From: Microvirga terrae | GTDB lineage: Bacteria > Pseudomonadota > Alphaproteobacteria > Rhizobiales > Beijerinckiaceae | Assembly (NCBI RefSeq): GCF_013307435.2 | Contig: NZ_CP102846.1 | Span: forward strand, 186,001 to 250,000 | Direction: 5' to 3' | Length of the DNA stretch: 64,000 nt | Shown here: positions 41,336 through 50,812 of the stretch, one piece after another | How positions within the stretch are numbered: the stretch's first letter is position 1 | How the letters are laid out: the number at the start of each line of letters is the position of its first letter | Program-made: the position numbers and the translations under genes | The notes under the pieces: generated by a model | Seen by the model: the letters and a program-made list of their open reading frames with translations, nothing else | Told to the model about the DNA's origin: nothing | The model's database searches: none

Positions 41336-42460
41336 ATGCAAATGCTTATCAAGGCGGGAATACTCGCGTTTGGGCTTCTGATGCCTGCACTTGCTCAGGC
41401 CCAGGTCAAACTCGGCGTCGCGGTTCCAATCACCGGATCAAGCGCCTCCTTCGGTACCCAAATCCGCAATGGTGCCGAACTAGCCATTGAGGATATTAAT
41501 TCCTCCGGTGGTATAAACGGACAGAAGCTGGAGTTGATCGCTGCGGATGATGGATCAGATCCGAAGCAAGGTGTCTCTGTTGCTAACAAGCTTGTCACAG
41601 AAGGTGTCAAAGCCGTCATCGGTCATTTTAACTCAGGCGTGTCAATCCCCGCTTCCACGATATACGAGGAGGCGGAAGTACTGCAGATTACACCGGGATC
41701 CACGAATCCCCAATTCACAGAAAGGAAGCTTTGGAACACATTCCGGACCTGCGGACGTGATGACCAGCAGGGTTCTGTTGCAGGGAAGTATCTGGCCTAT
41801 CGCTACAGTCACAGGCGTGTCGCTGTTGTGCACGACAAATCACCGTACGGCAAAGGCATTGCAGATGAGACGAAAAAGGCGATGAACTCGAACGGTCTCA
41901 CTGAAGTCCTCTATGAGGGGATCAATCCTGGCGAGAAGGACTACTCGGCCTTGGTATCAAAATTAAAGCAGGCCTCGATTGATGTTATATACTTTGGAGG
42001 TCTTTACACGGAGGCTGGTCTCATCATACGGCAGATGCGCGATCAGGTTCTTAACGCGCGGCTGATGGGCGGAGACGGCATCATCTCAGCTGAGTTTGTG
42101 TCCATTGCAGGCCCAGGGGCAGAGGGTACGCTGATGACGTTCTCGCCAGATCCGAGGCGGTACCCGTCGGCGGCAGAGGTAGTGCGCCGGTTTAAGGCGC
42201 GTCAGTTCGAGCCAGAAGCGTACACCTTGTATGCATACGCTGCGGTTCAGGTCTATGCAGCGGCTGCAAGACGGGCCGCAACGTTTGAGGGAAAGAGGGT
42301 CGCAGATGTTATGCGATCCGGAGAATCGTTCCCCACCGTTATAGGTGATCTGTCTTTTGACAGGAAAGGCGACATCACTCGCCCGGACTACATCGTTTAT
42401 GAGTGGAAGAAGGGCTCAGACGGGCGCGTGGACTACACCGGTAACGAGATCACCTTCTGA
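41336..42460 (+). CDS. Branched-chain amino-acid-type ABC periplasmic binding protein
   Basis: LivJ/LivK-type substrate-binding protein (374 aa) of the HAAT uptake systems. A signal peptide (MQMLIKAGILAFGLLMPALAQAQ) is followed by VKLGVAVPITGSSASFG, AIEDINSSGGINGQKLELI, DDGSDPKQGVSVANKL and VIGHFNSGVSIPAS, all standard for the family. DYSALVSKLKQASIDVIYFGG and the TLYAYAAVQVYAAA helix complete lobe two. AAGGA lies 7 nt before the ATG at 41336, which decides the start over upstream frames. No permease or ATPase genes are adjacent, so it must work with a transporter encoded elsewhere or serve as an orphan sensor-type binding protein. Ligand could be an amino acid, amide or aromatic compound. 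Confidence 0.92.
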   Translation: MQMLIKAGILAFGLLMPALAQAQVKLGVAVPITGSSASFGTQIRNGAELAIEDINSSGGINGQKLELIAADDGSDPKQGVSVANKLVTEGVKAVIGHFNSGVSIPASTIYEEAEVLQITPGSTNPQFTERKLWNTFRTCGRDDQQGSVAGKYLAYRYSHRRVAVVHDKSPYGKGIADETKKAMNSNGLTEVLYEGINPGEKDYSALVSKLKQASIDVIYFGGLYTEAGLIIRQMRDQVLNARLMGGDGIISAEFVSIAGPGAEGTLMTFSPDPRRYPSAAEVVRRFKARQFEPEAYTLYAYAAVQVYAAAARRAATFEGKRVADVMRSGESFPTVIGDLSFDRKGDITRPDYIVYEWKKGSDGRVDYTGNEITF

Positions 42461-42848
42461 TACGGTGTATACTCAGTACCTCGAAAGCTGGTCGGCGAGC
42501 TCCACATGCTGAGGTTACAGGTGTCGTACCTGCGGTATAGATGCTTCGGTGCGCTCCTGTCGTCATAAGAGTGAGTGGACCAGTTCTGGGCCCGCTGCCC
42601 AGCCTATGTACGTTACGAGATCCGTTATCAAGCAGGCTGAGCCGCATTTGGTAACCTGCGGCTCAGGCAGCACAATGGGTTGGGCTTGCTCATTCCGTTA
42701 ACGCTCGTAGCAGTGTGTCAAAACGATTGTCGGTTGAGGGCCGTGGTCTAAGCCTTGTGGCTCTCAGCCTGCCGATGAGCTGCTTCATGTAACCCTGGGC
42801 GTCCTTGCGCATCGCATACTGGTCCGCTCTAGCGGAGTCTCTGCATAT
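42461..42848. other. Spacer between binding protein and cyclase
   Basis: No gene seen on either strand. Confidence 0.35.
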
Positions 42849-44246
42849 ATGAAACGGCTCCTTCCAACGTGTTGGCTTCGTTGCCTATCACGGATCACAC
42901 TGCCTCCCGGCCGTGCCGCGCAGGGCCCATCCATACACATGCACACGAGCGACGATGCTGCGGATCGATTGATCTACCAAGCGGAGATCCGCGCTGAGTG
43001 GGCCATTGCCGCGCTTCGGCTCACCGTCGCTGTCATGCTCCTGCTTCTGATCGTCATTAGCAGCACGATAGTTCCTATTCGGCTAGCAGATCCGGGTGGC
43101 CGCCCCCACGTGACCTCCTTCATTGCTATTAGCGGGTTCACCTTCACGTCGGTAAGCGCGCTGCTCCTTATTAGATTCAATCTTTATTGGCCGCCGCTCG
43201 GTTGGTTGTTCGCGCTCCTCGATCTGAGCGTGGTGGTTGCGTCCCTCGTGGAGGGCGTTCACAGAAGCGAACTTCCTGGGAACTATCTGTTCCTTGTCAC
43301 ATCAGCCTGGGCGGGCCCACTCATACTTGCATTTAACGCATTGCGCTATCGTGCGTCGATTGTTGCGACGGCTTCGATTCTGTATGTCACTGGAGGGCTG
43401 GCAGTCGCGTTTTGGGCTGGCACAGCGGTCTACGCACCACCACCCCTACCCGAGGTTGGGCGGCTTGCAGACATGGAGCCCAACCTAGTCCGCCTCGGTT
43501 TCATTACCTTGGTTGGCTTCTGCTTGGCCCTGGTCGTCTTCCGGGGGCGACGCTTGCTGGTGCGGGCTCTCAAGGAACAACGCGAGCGGATGATGCTGAC
43601 GCGCTTCCTGCCGGCTCAGATCGTAGCGGAGCTGACCCGCCCAGAGTCACGCCTGCGCCAAGGCACTACCTGCGATTGCTCAGTGCTCTTCGTAGATCTG
43701 CGTGACTCAACGGGCATCACCGAGCGTATGTCCCCGGATGGGATAGGAGATTTCCTTACACGCTTCCGCACGCGGATTACCCGAGCGGTCGAGCAATATG
43801 GTGGACTGATTGAGAAGTTCGCCGGCGACGGCGCTTTGGTCGTCTTCGGGGTGCCCGACCCGAGACCAGACGACGGCCAGAGAGCGCTAGCTTGCGCGAA
43901 ACGCCTCGTGCGGTCGATAGACGAGTGGAACCATGACGGGGATGCTCCGTCTCCGCTGTCTGTGGTTGTTGGTGTCCACGCAGGCAGATGTTTCAGCGGT
44001 GTGGTCGGGGATGAGTCTCGCCTAGAGTTCACGGTCGTGGGCGACGCGGTCAACGTGGCCGCCCGTTTAGAGGCTCTTGCGAAGCAGCACGACGAATCGC
44101 TGATAGCGTCTCACGAAGCATTAGAGCGTGCGGGCGAGGAAATGGCGGTTGAGTGGCATGCGCTTGGCGCCAAGCGCCTGCGAGGGCGTGACGCCCTTGT
44201 TGGGGTCTTCGCCTACCGTGGGCGAGCAGAGTTGGGACACACGTAG
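42849..44246 (+). CDS. Membrane-bound class III adenylate cyclase
   Basis: Makes cAMP from ATP. An N-terminal membrane domain of about six helices (for example WAIAALRLTVAVMLLLLIVISS, SFIAISGFTFTSVSALLLI, WLFALLDLSVVVASLV, LVRLGFITLVGFCLALVVF) is joined by a helix to a CHD cyclase domain: CSVLFVDLRDSTGITERM with two metal Asp, EKFAGDGALVVFGVP with the second metal site, VVVGVHAGRCFSGVVGDESRLEFTVVGDAVNVAARLE with the transition-state Asn and Arg. Lys in IEKFAGDG fits ATP selectivity. The start may be 42849 or the ATG at 42939 (MHTSDDAADRLIY); neither has a strong ribosome binding site. Such cyclases are numerous in rhizobia and probably sense membrane or redox signals. Confidence 0.92.
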   Translation: MKRLLPTCWLRCLSRITLPPGRAAQGPSIHMHTSDDAADRLIYQAEIRAEWAIAALRLTVAVMLLLLIVISSTIVPIRLADPGGRPHVTSFIAISGFTFTSVSALLLIRFNLYWPPLGWLFALLDLSVVVASLVEGVHRSELPGNYLFLVTSAWAGPLILAFNALRYRASIVATASILYVTGGLAVAFWAGTAVYAPPPLPEVGRLADMEPNLVRLGFITLVGFCLALVVFRGRRLLVRALKEQRERMMLTRFLPAQIVAELTRPESRLRQGTTCDCSVLFVDLRDSTGITERMSPDGIGDFLTRFRTRITRAVEQYGGLIEKFAGDGALVVFGVPDPRPDDGQRALACAKRLVRSIDEWNHDGDAPSPLSVVVGVHAGRCFSGVVGDESRLEFTVVGDAVNVAARLEALAKQHDESLIASHEALERAGEEMAVEWHALGAKRLRGRDALVGVFAYRGRAELGHT

Positions 44247-44903
44247 AGGCCACTTGCCACAAACGAAATTAGGCGTGTCCAACCCTGTGGGCCGCGTGAC
44301 GAACCGTGGCCTCCGCGTGCTTGAGATTCTGTTCGATGGTTCCGCCGAGCAGGGACGCATGTGAGAAACGTTTTGTATCAAAGTGGCGGAGATGATTGCC
44401 AATGCTCTTCGAAGTTGGCTAGCTCAGCTTTCGGTCAGGACAGTCTGTATGGCTGGAAATTATATAATACCTTAAAGGGGATCGGCTCGTTGTGGCACAC
44501 AGCGACAGGTCTCCAGCTGGTGTTCTTGGGCGCTTTCACCTCAGTAGGAGTATGAGCTAATGCCTACATTGGCGGTATGCAGCTATCCTAGGGCTTTCGG
44601 AAGATCCGCTGGACGACAGCTGCATGGCGAGCACGGTCCTCCCGAGGAGAATTAAGATCAAGGTGATTTTTATGAACGGCGCGATTTTCGATTTAATAGC
44701 CTGGATACTGCTCTCTTCTAAACTTTCCTTCAACGCCACGACACTGCCTGATAGCAGGACCGAGAGTCGCCAGGATACCAGAACGGGCTTCATAGATCCT
44801 CGGTTCAAGCGGTGATGAGCATCGAGAGCGACGATCAGGATTGGATCGCGATCGTTCCTACTCTGAATCCGAGCAACCTCTACGGCAAATGGAGTGTCTT
44901 GTA
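44247..44903. other. Spacer between cyclase and Cys-rich secreted protein
   Basis: No supported gene; opposing frames of 60-115 codons exist with hydrophobic stretches but no consistent ribosome binding site. TATAAT at 44464-44469 stands out but has no clear -35 partner. Confidence 0.35.
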
Positions 44904-45446
44904 TCACTTGTCCATTCGGGGCTCTGCAGCTTTCCTATTGGTTGCGCCTGTTGATTGGGATGACGTCGTGTTTGGGATGTCGCCTTTTGAGTTTACGTGC
45001 GATGCCCAATTTGCCATCTCGCTACACTCGAACAGATCCACGTAACTCGGATTGCCGCCATTCGTAGCTTCTTCCGTGCAACGTTCGCGAATTTCGCGCG
45101 AGTAGCTATTCCAATTCTTGACGAGCTGATCTCGCGTTTTTAGCTCATCTTGCATGCAGCTGTCGTAGTTCTCGCCATCGCTCAACTGGAGGTTAGAAGC
45201 AGCATGGCACGTCGAGGAGATATCGAGCTTCGGCACGCCCAGCTCCCTTCGGTTGCGGCCTGCTACAGGTATGATCATGGTCCGTTCCCTGCCATCGCCT
45301 AACCCAGAGTGGCGCCTAACGTCCTGAGCGGTAACTGGTGGTATGGGCCGCGGCGAGACGCCACTTGCCGCTGTAATAGTTGGGACAACGACCGAGGATA
45401 CGATCACAACAGACACCGATGCAATGAATGTACTGTGCACGGCCAT
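44904..45446 (-). CDS. Small secreted cysteine-containing protein
   Basis: A 180-residue protein whose start at 45446 is fixed by AGAGAGG 6 nt before the ATG and by an immediate signal peptide (MAVHSTFIASVSVVIVSSVVVPTITA). The linker is Pro/Arg-rich; the conserved part begins about residue 80: LDISSTCHAASNLQLSDGENYDSCMQDE, then REIRERCTEEAT and SYVDLFECSEMA. The four Cys likely pair in the periplasm. I recall proteins with this TCHAA...C...C...C pattern as conserved hypotheticals of Bradyrhizobium-like genomes; no function is known. The gene stands alone, convergent with the cyclase. Confidence 0.78.
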   Translation of the reverse strand: MAVHSTFIASVSVVIVSSVVVPTITAASGVSPRPIPPVTAQDVRRHSGLGDGRERTMIIPVAGRNRRELGVPKLDISSTCHAASNLQLSDGENYDSCMQDELKTRDQLVKNWNSYSREIRERCTEEATNGGNPSYVDLFECSEMANWASHVNSKGDIPNTTSSQSTGATNRKAAEPRMDK

Positions 45447-45859
45447 GAGACCTCTCCGTGAACAGAGGGTTGTCTCAGCGCAGAGAGCCACCCCTCGTGG
45501 TTCAATACGTGTCAAAGATAATTGCGTTGCGAGGACTTGCGCCACCTGTGACAAATCACAGGTCCTGATCGAAGGCGTACCCTTTCCCAAGCAAGCTCGC
45601 AGTAAATAACTCTGTTTTGAGCTATCAAGGTGGCGAGGGCCTCGTACGCGTAGGATTTGAAGAGGGTGCCGTCGCGAGGACGGCGCAGGTCAGGTCTTAG
45701 AGATGGTTAGTCACTGTGCGCCGGGATGGGTTGGAAGCGAGGACGCTCGCGAAATGAGCATGCCGGGAGCGACGGGCAGCACACCGCACTGGACGGCAAC
45801 AGGAGACCGACGGACAAGCGCCAGACGGAGCCTAGTCCCGCATGTGAGGCTGACCCAGA
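45447..45859. other. Spacer before IS5 relic
   Basis: No gene seen. It holds the upstream region of the secreted protein gene. Confidence 0.3.
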
Positions 45860-46045
45860 CTCGGGTTTTGCGACGCCCGCAAGCCCGTCTGCCCGGACTG
45901 GAGTTACAACAACCACAATGTCGTCGAGCGGCTCTGGGCCGGGCGCAAGGAGTGGAGAACCGTTGCTACCCGTTACGAAAGGACCTTCCAATGCTTCCTC
46001 GGCGTGCTTTGCCCCGCCGCTACTTTCGACTGCATTAAGCGCTAA
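45860..46045 (+). pseudogene. C-terminal relic of an IS5-family transposase
   Basis: Plus-strand translation gives PDWSYNNHNVVERLWA, RKEWRTVATRYERTF and FLGVLCPAATFDCIKR followed by a stop, matching the last 60 residues of the element at 35.6 kb, including its terminal TAACAGGCC. The rest of the element is missing. Confidence 0.78.
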
Positions 46046-46072
46046 CAGGCCGTAGTCCTGTCCAGCATCCCT

Positions 46073-47497
46073 TCATAGATACGTAATCAATCCGGCAAAA
46101 CCCTCGTCCATATGGTCCTGGTGATGGCAATGGAAGAATGTTGGACCGGGATTATCGGCGATAAAATCGATTTCTGCTTGAGAGAAGCGTGGCATGCTGA
46201 TCGTATCCTTCATCAGACCTGACACGGCTGCGCCGCCAACCTTCGTCACCTCGAATGTGTGCCTGTGCAAATGCACCGGATGTTCGTCGCCGCTGTAATT
46301 GTCTAGGACGAGACGGTAGCGTTGATCCTCTTTGACGGTGAACAGCGGATCGGTGTAAGGCCATGACTTGCCATTGATCAACCAACGGTTGTAGCCACCG
46401 CGTCCGCCGGGAATCTTCTCGAACCTCAAGCTAATCGTTTCGTTCGGAGACGGTGCTGTGTCATCGCGCGCGAAAGCGGCGTAGTTCCACGCTGCGTTTT
46501 GAGGGCTGATCCATTGCGGCTCGCCACGTCGATCTGCGTACTCGACAATGATTCCCATTCCCATGTTGCGGTCGTCATCATGGGTTGATCCGAGCACCCA
46601 AACGCCGGGATTGTTCATCACAACGACGGCGTCGGCCCGCTCGCCAACGTCGAGTTTGAGCACTTCGACAGAAGCTCGTGTTGGCACCGGATTTCCATCA
46701 AGTGCAATGACTTGGAAGCGGTGGCCGGGCAGCGCGAGTGATAAGCTCATGCTGGCATTTGCATTAAGAATGCGAAAGAGGACACGCTCGCCCTGCCTTA
46801 CACGGACAGGCTCGCCGTGTCCGAGCATCCGCTCACCGAGCGTCGCGGCGTGGTACATCACCTCTAGGCCGTTGTCCGGCGGCGGACCATAGTGCATGTC
46901 CTGAATGCTGACCCACTCACCTGACCATGTGTGAGAAGCCAGCATGACCTCTAGATCGTAGCGGCCGGGGTCGCCTGCGGCAGGATCCACGATCAGGAAG
47001 CCGTACTCACCGGAATAGGTGCTCTTGGACAGGTCCGTCATGGCCATGGCATGACTGTGATACCATCGGGTACCCGCAGGCTTAGGCGTGAAGGCATAGG
47101 TCAGCGACTTCCCAGGTTGGATGATCGGTGATCCTTCCTCAGCCGTGCCGTCTTGCTCAGGCGGCAGGTGAAGCCCATGCCAGTGGATTAGGTTGGGATA
47201 GCCGGACTCGTTGACGACTTTAATCCTCGCCGGCTGGCCCTCCTGCAGCCTAAGCACCGCACCGGGCACGGACCCGTTATAGGCCGTCGTCCTTATGACC
47301 TTCCCAGGCGCAATCTCATGCGAAATGGGCGCAATCCGGATGGTATGTTCCGCCTCTTGCGGTATTTTCGTCCTTGCATTTGCGCGACTCGCGGGACCGA
47401 GGGCCGCAGGAGTCATAGCGCCTCCCGCTAAGGCGAGCCCTGCCTTACCTGCCGATTCAAGGAACCTCCGTCTACCAGGAATGAAGTCGTGCACCAT
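46073..47497 (-). CDS. Tat-exported multicopper oxidase
   Basis: A 474-residue three-domain copper enzyme that oxidises substrates (metal ions or phenols) with oxygen in the periplasm. A twin-arginine signal (GRRRFLESAGKAGLALAGG) is followed by four copper-binding segments: NLIHWHGLHLPPEQDG, AGTRWYHSHAMAM, DEHPVHLHRHTFEVTKVGG and GPTFFHCHHQDHMDEGFAG, which supply the trinuclear and type-1 sites; the last includes the Cys and an axial Met. No Met-rich insert like CueO is seen. TACCGTC-rich text precedes it without a strong ribosome binding site; the ATG at 47497 follows GGGAACC. It stands alone. Possible roles are copper, iron or manganese oxidation. Confidence 0.92.
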   Translation of the reverse strand: MVHDFIPGRRRFLESAGKAGLALAGGAMTPAALGPASRANARTKIPQEAEHTIRIAPISHEIAPGKVIRTTAYNGSVPGAVLRLQEGQPARIKVVNESGYPNLIHWHGLHLPPEQDGTAEEGSPIIQPGKSLTYAFTPKPAGTRWYHSHAMAMTDLSKSTYSGEYGFLIVDPAAGDPGRYDLEVMLASHTWSGEWVSIQDMHYGPPPDNGLEVMYHAATLGERMLGHGEPVRVRQGERVLFRILNANASMSLSLALPGHRFQVIALDGNPVPTRASVEVLKLDVGERADAVVVMNNPGVWVLGSTHDDDRNMGMGIIVEYADRRGEPQWISPQNAAWNYAAFARDDTAPSPNETISLRFEKIPGGRGGYNRWLINGKSWPYTDPLFTVKEDQRYRLVLDNYSGDEHPVHLHRHTFEVTKVGGAAVSGLMKDTISMPRFSQAEIDFIADNPGPTFFHCHHQDHMDEGFAGLITYL

Positions 47498-48131
47498 GGT
47501 TCCCGTCTTTCCATTCGATCGCGCGCCTTGCAGACGTACCGTCGGGGTGGAGGCAAGGATAACTTGACGGCTCTCCTGATAATCCCGCTGGGACTAGGGA
47601 CCGTCCTATATCTCGATGGTATCCCATGAGCCCTGCGCACGCCGCTGCCAAATTTCACAGAGTTGGGGTTGTCTGGTCTGCTGGTTCGAAGCACCTTGAT
47701 CACCACTCCCTCACGACGCTCAGAGTCACGAACCGTCATGGCTGTGCTCGTCACAAGAAAAGCGGCGGGAGCGCACCGGCTGCGACAGCTCGGTTCGTGT
47801 GTTGGCATACGCGACCAACCACAGTGCCAAACGGAGGGCCGCGGCCTCAAACGCAGTTGGCCCGCTGGAGATCACCTTGTGGCCAAACCCTCAGACCAAG
47901 CCTGAGGCGGGGAAGCTGGTGTACGCTTGCATTATCGACAGGCACGCTCAGCACCCACCTGTTCTGCACTCACGCTATGGCTTTACAGTCTCATCGGCTA
48001 GACTAATCCCTTAATCAGCGCCCGTGCCAACTAGCTATGGGATCTGTGGAGATTATACAGCCTCTATGAAGCGTGTGGACCTTCCGAGCAGCGCAATGTG
48101 CCGCCTCACAAGATTGGAGCCGATCCGAGTG
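47498..48131. other. Spacer upstream of multicopper oxidase gene and downstream of the bd-oxidase operon
   Basis: No supported gene on either strand. It should contain the promoter of the multicopper oxidase gene, transcribed leftward. Confidence 0.35.
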
Positions 48132-48254
48132 TCAGGTCAGCCAGACCTTGATGGCGAGGCTGACAGCTCCCGTCGTGCCAACGCCTGTGGCCCAGAGCCC
48201 GACTAACCACAGCCACCGCCTAAGGACTGAATCGTGTTCGAGTTCGTTGGTCAT
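48132..48254 (-). CDS. DUF2474/CydX-like small bd-oxidase subunit
   Basis: A 40-residue protein: a short polar start (MTNELEHDSVLRRW), then one transmembrane helix (LWLVGLWATGVGTTGAVSLA) and a short tail. The Trp-rich entry, single helix and position directly after cydB match the DUF2474 proteins that accompany cyanide-insensitive bd oxidases, where such tiny subunits stabilise the heme-bearing core. Its ATG shares one base with the cydB stop (TGATG), so it is translationally coupled and last in the operon. Function inferred from position and layout; the family call is from memory. Confidence 0.72.
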   Translation of the reverse strand: MTNELEHDSVLRRWLWLVGLWATGVGTTGAVSLAIKVWLT

Positions 48255-49261
48255 CAGTGATATCCCTCGTGTCCTGTCTTGCCGCGGAACACCCAGTATG
48301 CATATCCGCTATAGGCGAGAATGATCGGGATCAGCACACTTGCGCCGACCAGCATGAACAGAAGGCTGGCATGAGGGGCCGCGGCCTCGTGGATGGTGAC
48401 GGCATTTGGCACCACGTGCGGAAACATGCTGATACCTAACCCGACAAGGCAGAGGGCGAAGAGCCCTAACGTCAGCAGGAACGGCCAGTATTCCCAGCGG
48501 CGTACCAAACTCACCAGCAGCGCTCCGGCGCAGAGGCCGACGAGCAGCGGCACCTGGGCGGTGACCAGGACCTGCGGCCAAGCGAACCAGCGTTCGTAGT
48601 AGGCCCCGCTCAGGAACGGCGTTGCCGCGCTGACGAGCCCGATGCACGCGATCAGCCCGATGGCGAGCTTGCCGGCGAGGCGGTAGCTGTGGATCTGGAC
48701 CATGCCCTCGGTCTTCATGATGAGCCAGGTCGCGCCGAGCAGGGCATAGCCGATGACGAGGCTGACGCCGACCAACAGGCTGAACGGCGTGAGCCAGTCC
48801 CACCAGCCGCCGGCATAGGAGCGTCCCTCAACCGCGATTCCTTGGAGCAGGGCACCGAGCGTGATGCCCTGCGCCAGCGTCGCCACGACCGAGCCCGTGG
48901 TGAAGGCGAAGTCCCAGTAGCGGCGGTGGCCGGGATCGCGCCATCGGAACTCGAAGGCGACGCCGCGGAAGATCAGCGCCAGCACCATGGCAATGATCGG
49001 GGCATAAAGGGCCGGCAGGATGATGGCGTAGGCCAGCGGGAAGGCCGCCATCAGGCCGCCGCCGCCGAGCACGAGCCAGGTCTCGTTGCCGTCCCAGACC
49101 GGCGCGACCGAATTCATGGCGCTGTCCCGCTCCGGCCCGGGGGCGAAGAACGGGAAGAGAATGCCGATGCCGAGATCGAAGCCGTCCATCACCACATAGG
49201 CGAAGACCGCGAATGCGATGACGAAGGCCCAGAGGGTGGGGAGATCGAGGACGGGAAGCAT
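48254..49261 (-). CDS. cydB: Cytochrome bd-type ubiquinol oxidase subunit II
   Basis: Integral membrane partner of the heme subunit in the bd-type (CIO) oxidase, which oxidises ubiquinol and reduces oxygen without pumping protons. Eight or nine hydrophobic helices; the start PTLWAFVIAFAVFAYVVMDGFDLGIGIL with the GFDLG motif and VAPVWDGNETWLVLGGGGL are diagnostic, and FRGVAFEFRW follows. Length 335 aa is normal. It begins 4 nt after the cydA stop and overlaps the following small gene by one base. High GC and long antisense open frames are consequences of codon bias. Confidence 0.95.
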   Translation of the reverse strand: MLPVLDLPTLWAFVIAFAVFAYVVMDGFDLGIGILFPFFAPGPERDSAMNSVAPVWDGNETWLVLGGGGLMAAFPLAYAIILPALYAPIIAMVLALIFRGVAFEFRWRDPGHRRYWDFAFTTGSVVATLAQGITLGALLQGIAVEGRSYAGGWWDWLTPFSLLVGVSLVIGYALLGATWLIMKTEGMVQIHSYRLAGKLAIGLIACIGLVSAATPFLSGAYYERWFAWPQVLVTAQVPLLVGLCAGALLVSLVRRWEYWPFLLTLGLFALCLVGLGISMFPHVVPNAVTIHEAAAPHASLLFMLVGASVLIPIILAYSGYAYWVFRGKTGHEGYH

Positions 49262-49264
49262 GGC

Positions 49265-50689
49265 TCAGGCCTCCACGCCGAGGGTGCGGGCGGGGTCGAC
49301 TGCCGGAGCCGGGGTGATGCCGGCGGTGCGGATGGGATGGTCCGGGCCGGCCTCGGGTCCGGTCTCGCCCGGATGCGGGGGCTTGCCCATAAGCTTGAGG
49401 ATGTAGCCGGTGCCCGCCCCGAACACGATGAAGTAGACGATGATGAAGGTCAGCAGCGAGGCGGCCACGGCAGGGGCCTCCAGCGGCGAAGCCGACGCCG
49501 CCGTCTTGAGCAGGCCGTAGACGGTGAAGGGCTGCCGACCCACTTCCGTCGTCACCCAGCCGGCGATCACGGCGACGAAGCCCGCGGGACCCATGGCCAA
49601 CGCCATCCCGTGCAGCGGGCGCCACTCGTAGAGCTTGCCGCGCCACCGGGCCAGGAGGCTGAGCAATCCAAGAGCGAGCATCGCGAAGCCGAGACCCACC
49701 ATGATGCGGAACGACCAGAACACCACGGGCACATAGGGCCAGTTGGCGCGGTCGACCGTGTCGAGGCCATTCAGAGGCGCGTTCAGGTCGTGCTTGAGGA
49801 TCAGCGACGAGGCCTTCGGGATCTGGATGGCGTTGCGGACCGTGCCGGCCTCCTGGTCGGGAATGCCGAACAGGATCAGGGGAGCGCCGTCCGGGTGGCT
49901 CTCGAAGTGACCTTCCATCGCCATGACCTTGGCGGGCTGATGCTCGAGGGTGTTGAGGCCATGCATGTCGCCCACGAGGATCTGAAGCGGAGCGACCAAC
50001 GCCACCATGCCCATCGCCATCGAGAACATCACCCGGGCGCCCTTGTTGGTGCGCTCGCGCAAGAGATGCCAGGCGCCGACGGCGCCGACCACGAGGGCCG
50101 TCGTGAGGTAGGCGGCGAGCACCGTGTGAACGAGGCGGTAGGGAAAGGATGGGTTGAAGACGATCGCCCACCAATCCTGCGGCACGAACTGGCCGGCCTC
50201 GTTGATGCCGTAGCCGACGGGCGTCTGCATCCAGGAATTGGCGGAGAGAATCCAGAACGCGGAGATAAACGTGCCGATGGCGACCGCAAGTGTCGCAGCG
50301 AAATGCAGCTTTCGGCCAACGCGACCCATGCCGAACAGCATGATGCCGAGGAAGCCCGCCTCCAGGAAGAAGGCGGTCATGACCTCATAGGCCATGAGCG
50401 GACCGATGACAGGCCCGGCCTTGTCGGAGAACACCGACCAGTTGGTGCCGAACTGATAGGACATGACGATGCCCGACACCACGCCCATGGCAAAGGCGAG
50501 GGCGAAGATCTTGAGCCAGTACTTGAACAGATTGAGGTAGACCTCGCGCCCGGTCCACAGCCACAGCCCCTCCAGCACGGCGAGGTAGCTCGCCAGCCCG
50601 ATGGAGAAGGAGGGAAAAATGAAGTGGAAGGAGACTGTGAAGGCAAACTGGAAGCGCGCCAGCAGCAGCGCGTCGAACGGGTCGAACAT
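49265..50689 (-). CDS. cydA: Cytochrome bd-type ubiquinol oxidase subunit I
   Basis: Heme-carrying subunit of the bd-type oxidase. LLLARFQFAFTVSFHFIFPSF holds the heme His near the N-terminus; ALVVGAVGAWHLL holds the heme b558 His, and VMAMEGHFES follows; GRQPFTVYGLLKTA is the family GRQP signature. The loop between helices 6 and 7 is short, as in cyanide-insensitive CioA. The start at 50689 (MFDPFDALLLAR) has AAGGA 9 nt upstream; the frame open to 50731 is not needed. Order is small leader gene, cydA, cydB, DUF2474-like gene. The oxidase allows respiration at low oxygen, or under cyanide, sulfide or nitrosative stress. Confidence 0.95.
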   Translation of the reverse strand: MFDPFDALLLARFQFAFTVSFHFIFPSFSIGLASYLAVLEGLWLWTGREVYLNLFKYWLKIFALAFAMGVVSGIVMSYQFGTNWSVFSDKAGPVIGPLMAYEVMTAFFLEAGFLGIMLFGMGRVGRKLHFAATLAVAIGTFISAFWILSANSWMQTPVGYGINEAGQFVPQDWWAIVFNPSFPYRLVHTVLAAYLTTALVVGAVGAWHLLRERTNKGARVMFSMAMGMVALVAPLQILVGDMHGLNTLEHQPAKVMAMEGHFESHPDGAPLILFGIPDQEAGTVRNAIQIPKASSLILKHDLNAPLNGLDTVDRANWPYVPVVFWSFRIMVGLGFAMLALGLLSLLARWRGKLYEWRPLHGMALAMGPAGFVAVIAGWVTTEVGRQPFTVYGLLKTAASASPLEAPAVAASLLTFIIVYFIVFGAGTGYILKLMGKPPHPGETGPEAGPDHPIRTAGITPAPAVDPARTLGVEA

Positions 50690-50731
50690 TTTCACTTGTC
50701 CTTGCGGGCTTCGCGGCGGTCCTACTTTCAA

Positions 50732-50812
50732 TCAGTGAAAGAACACCACCCAGCTCACCACCCCAAGCGGAGCGATGATCCCAAGAATGAAAGCGATCGC
50801 CTTTACCGTCAT
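50732..50812 (-). CDS. 26-residue membrane protein, first gene of the bd-oxidase operon
   Basis: A tiny frame starting at ATG 50812 with GAGAG just upstream and ending 42 nt before cydA. Almost all of it is one membrane helix: MTVKAIAFILGIIAPLGVVS, then WVVFFH. Its core matches the 38-residue protein at 8917-9033 (pattern IAxILGxIAPLxVVSWxVFF). Position, same orientation and short gap put it in the bd-oxidase operon. It is distinct from the DUF2474-like protein at the far end, so the operon would have two small membrane proteins. I do not know a name for this family; an oxidase subunit or assembly factor is inferred from context. Confidence 0.68.
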   Translation of the reverse strand: MTVKAIAFILGIIAPLGVVSWVVFFH

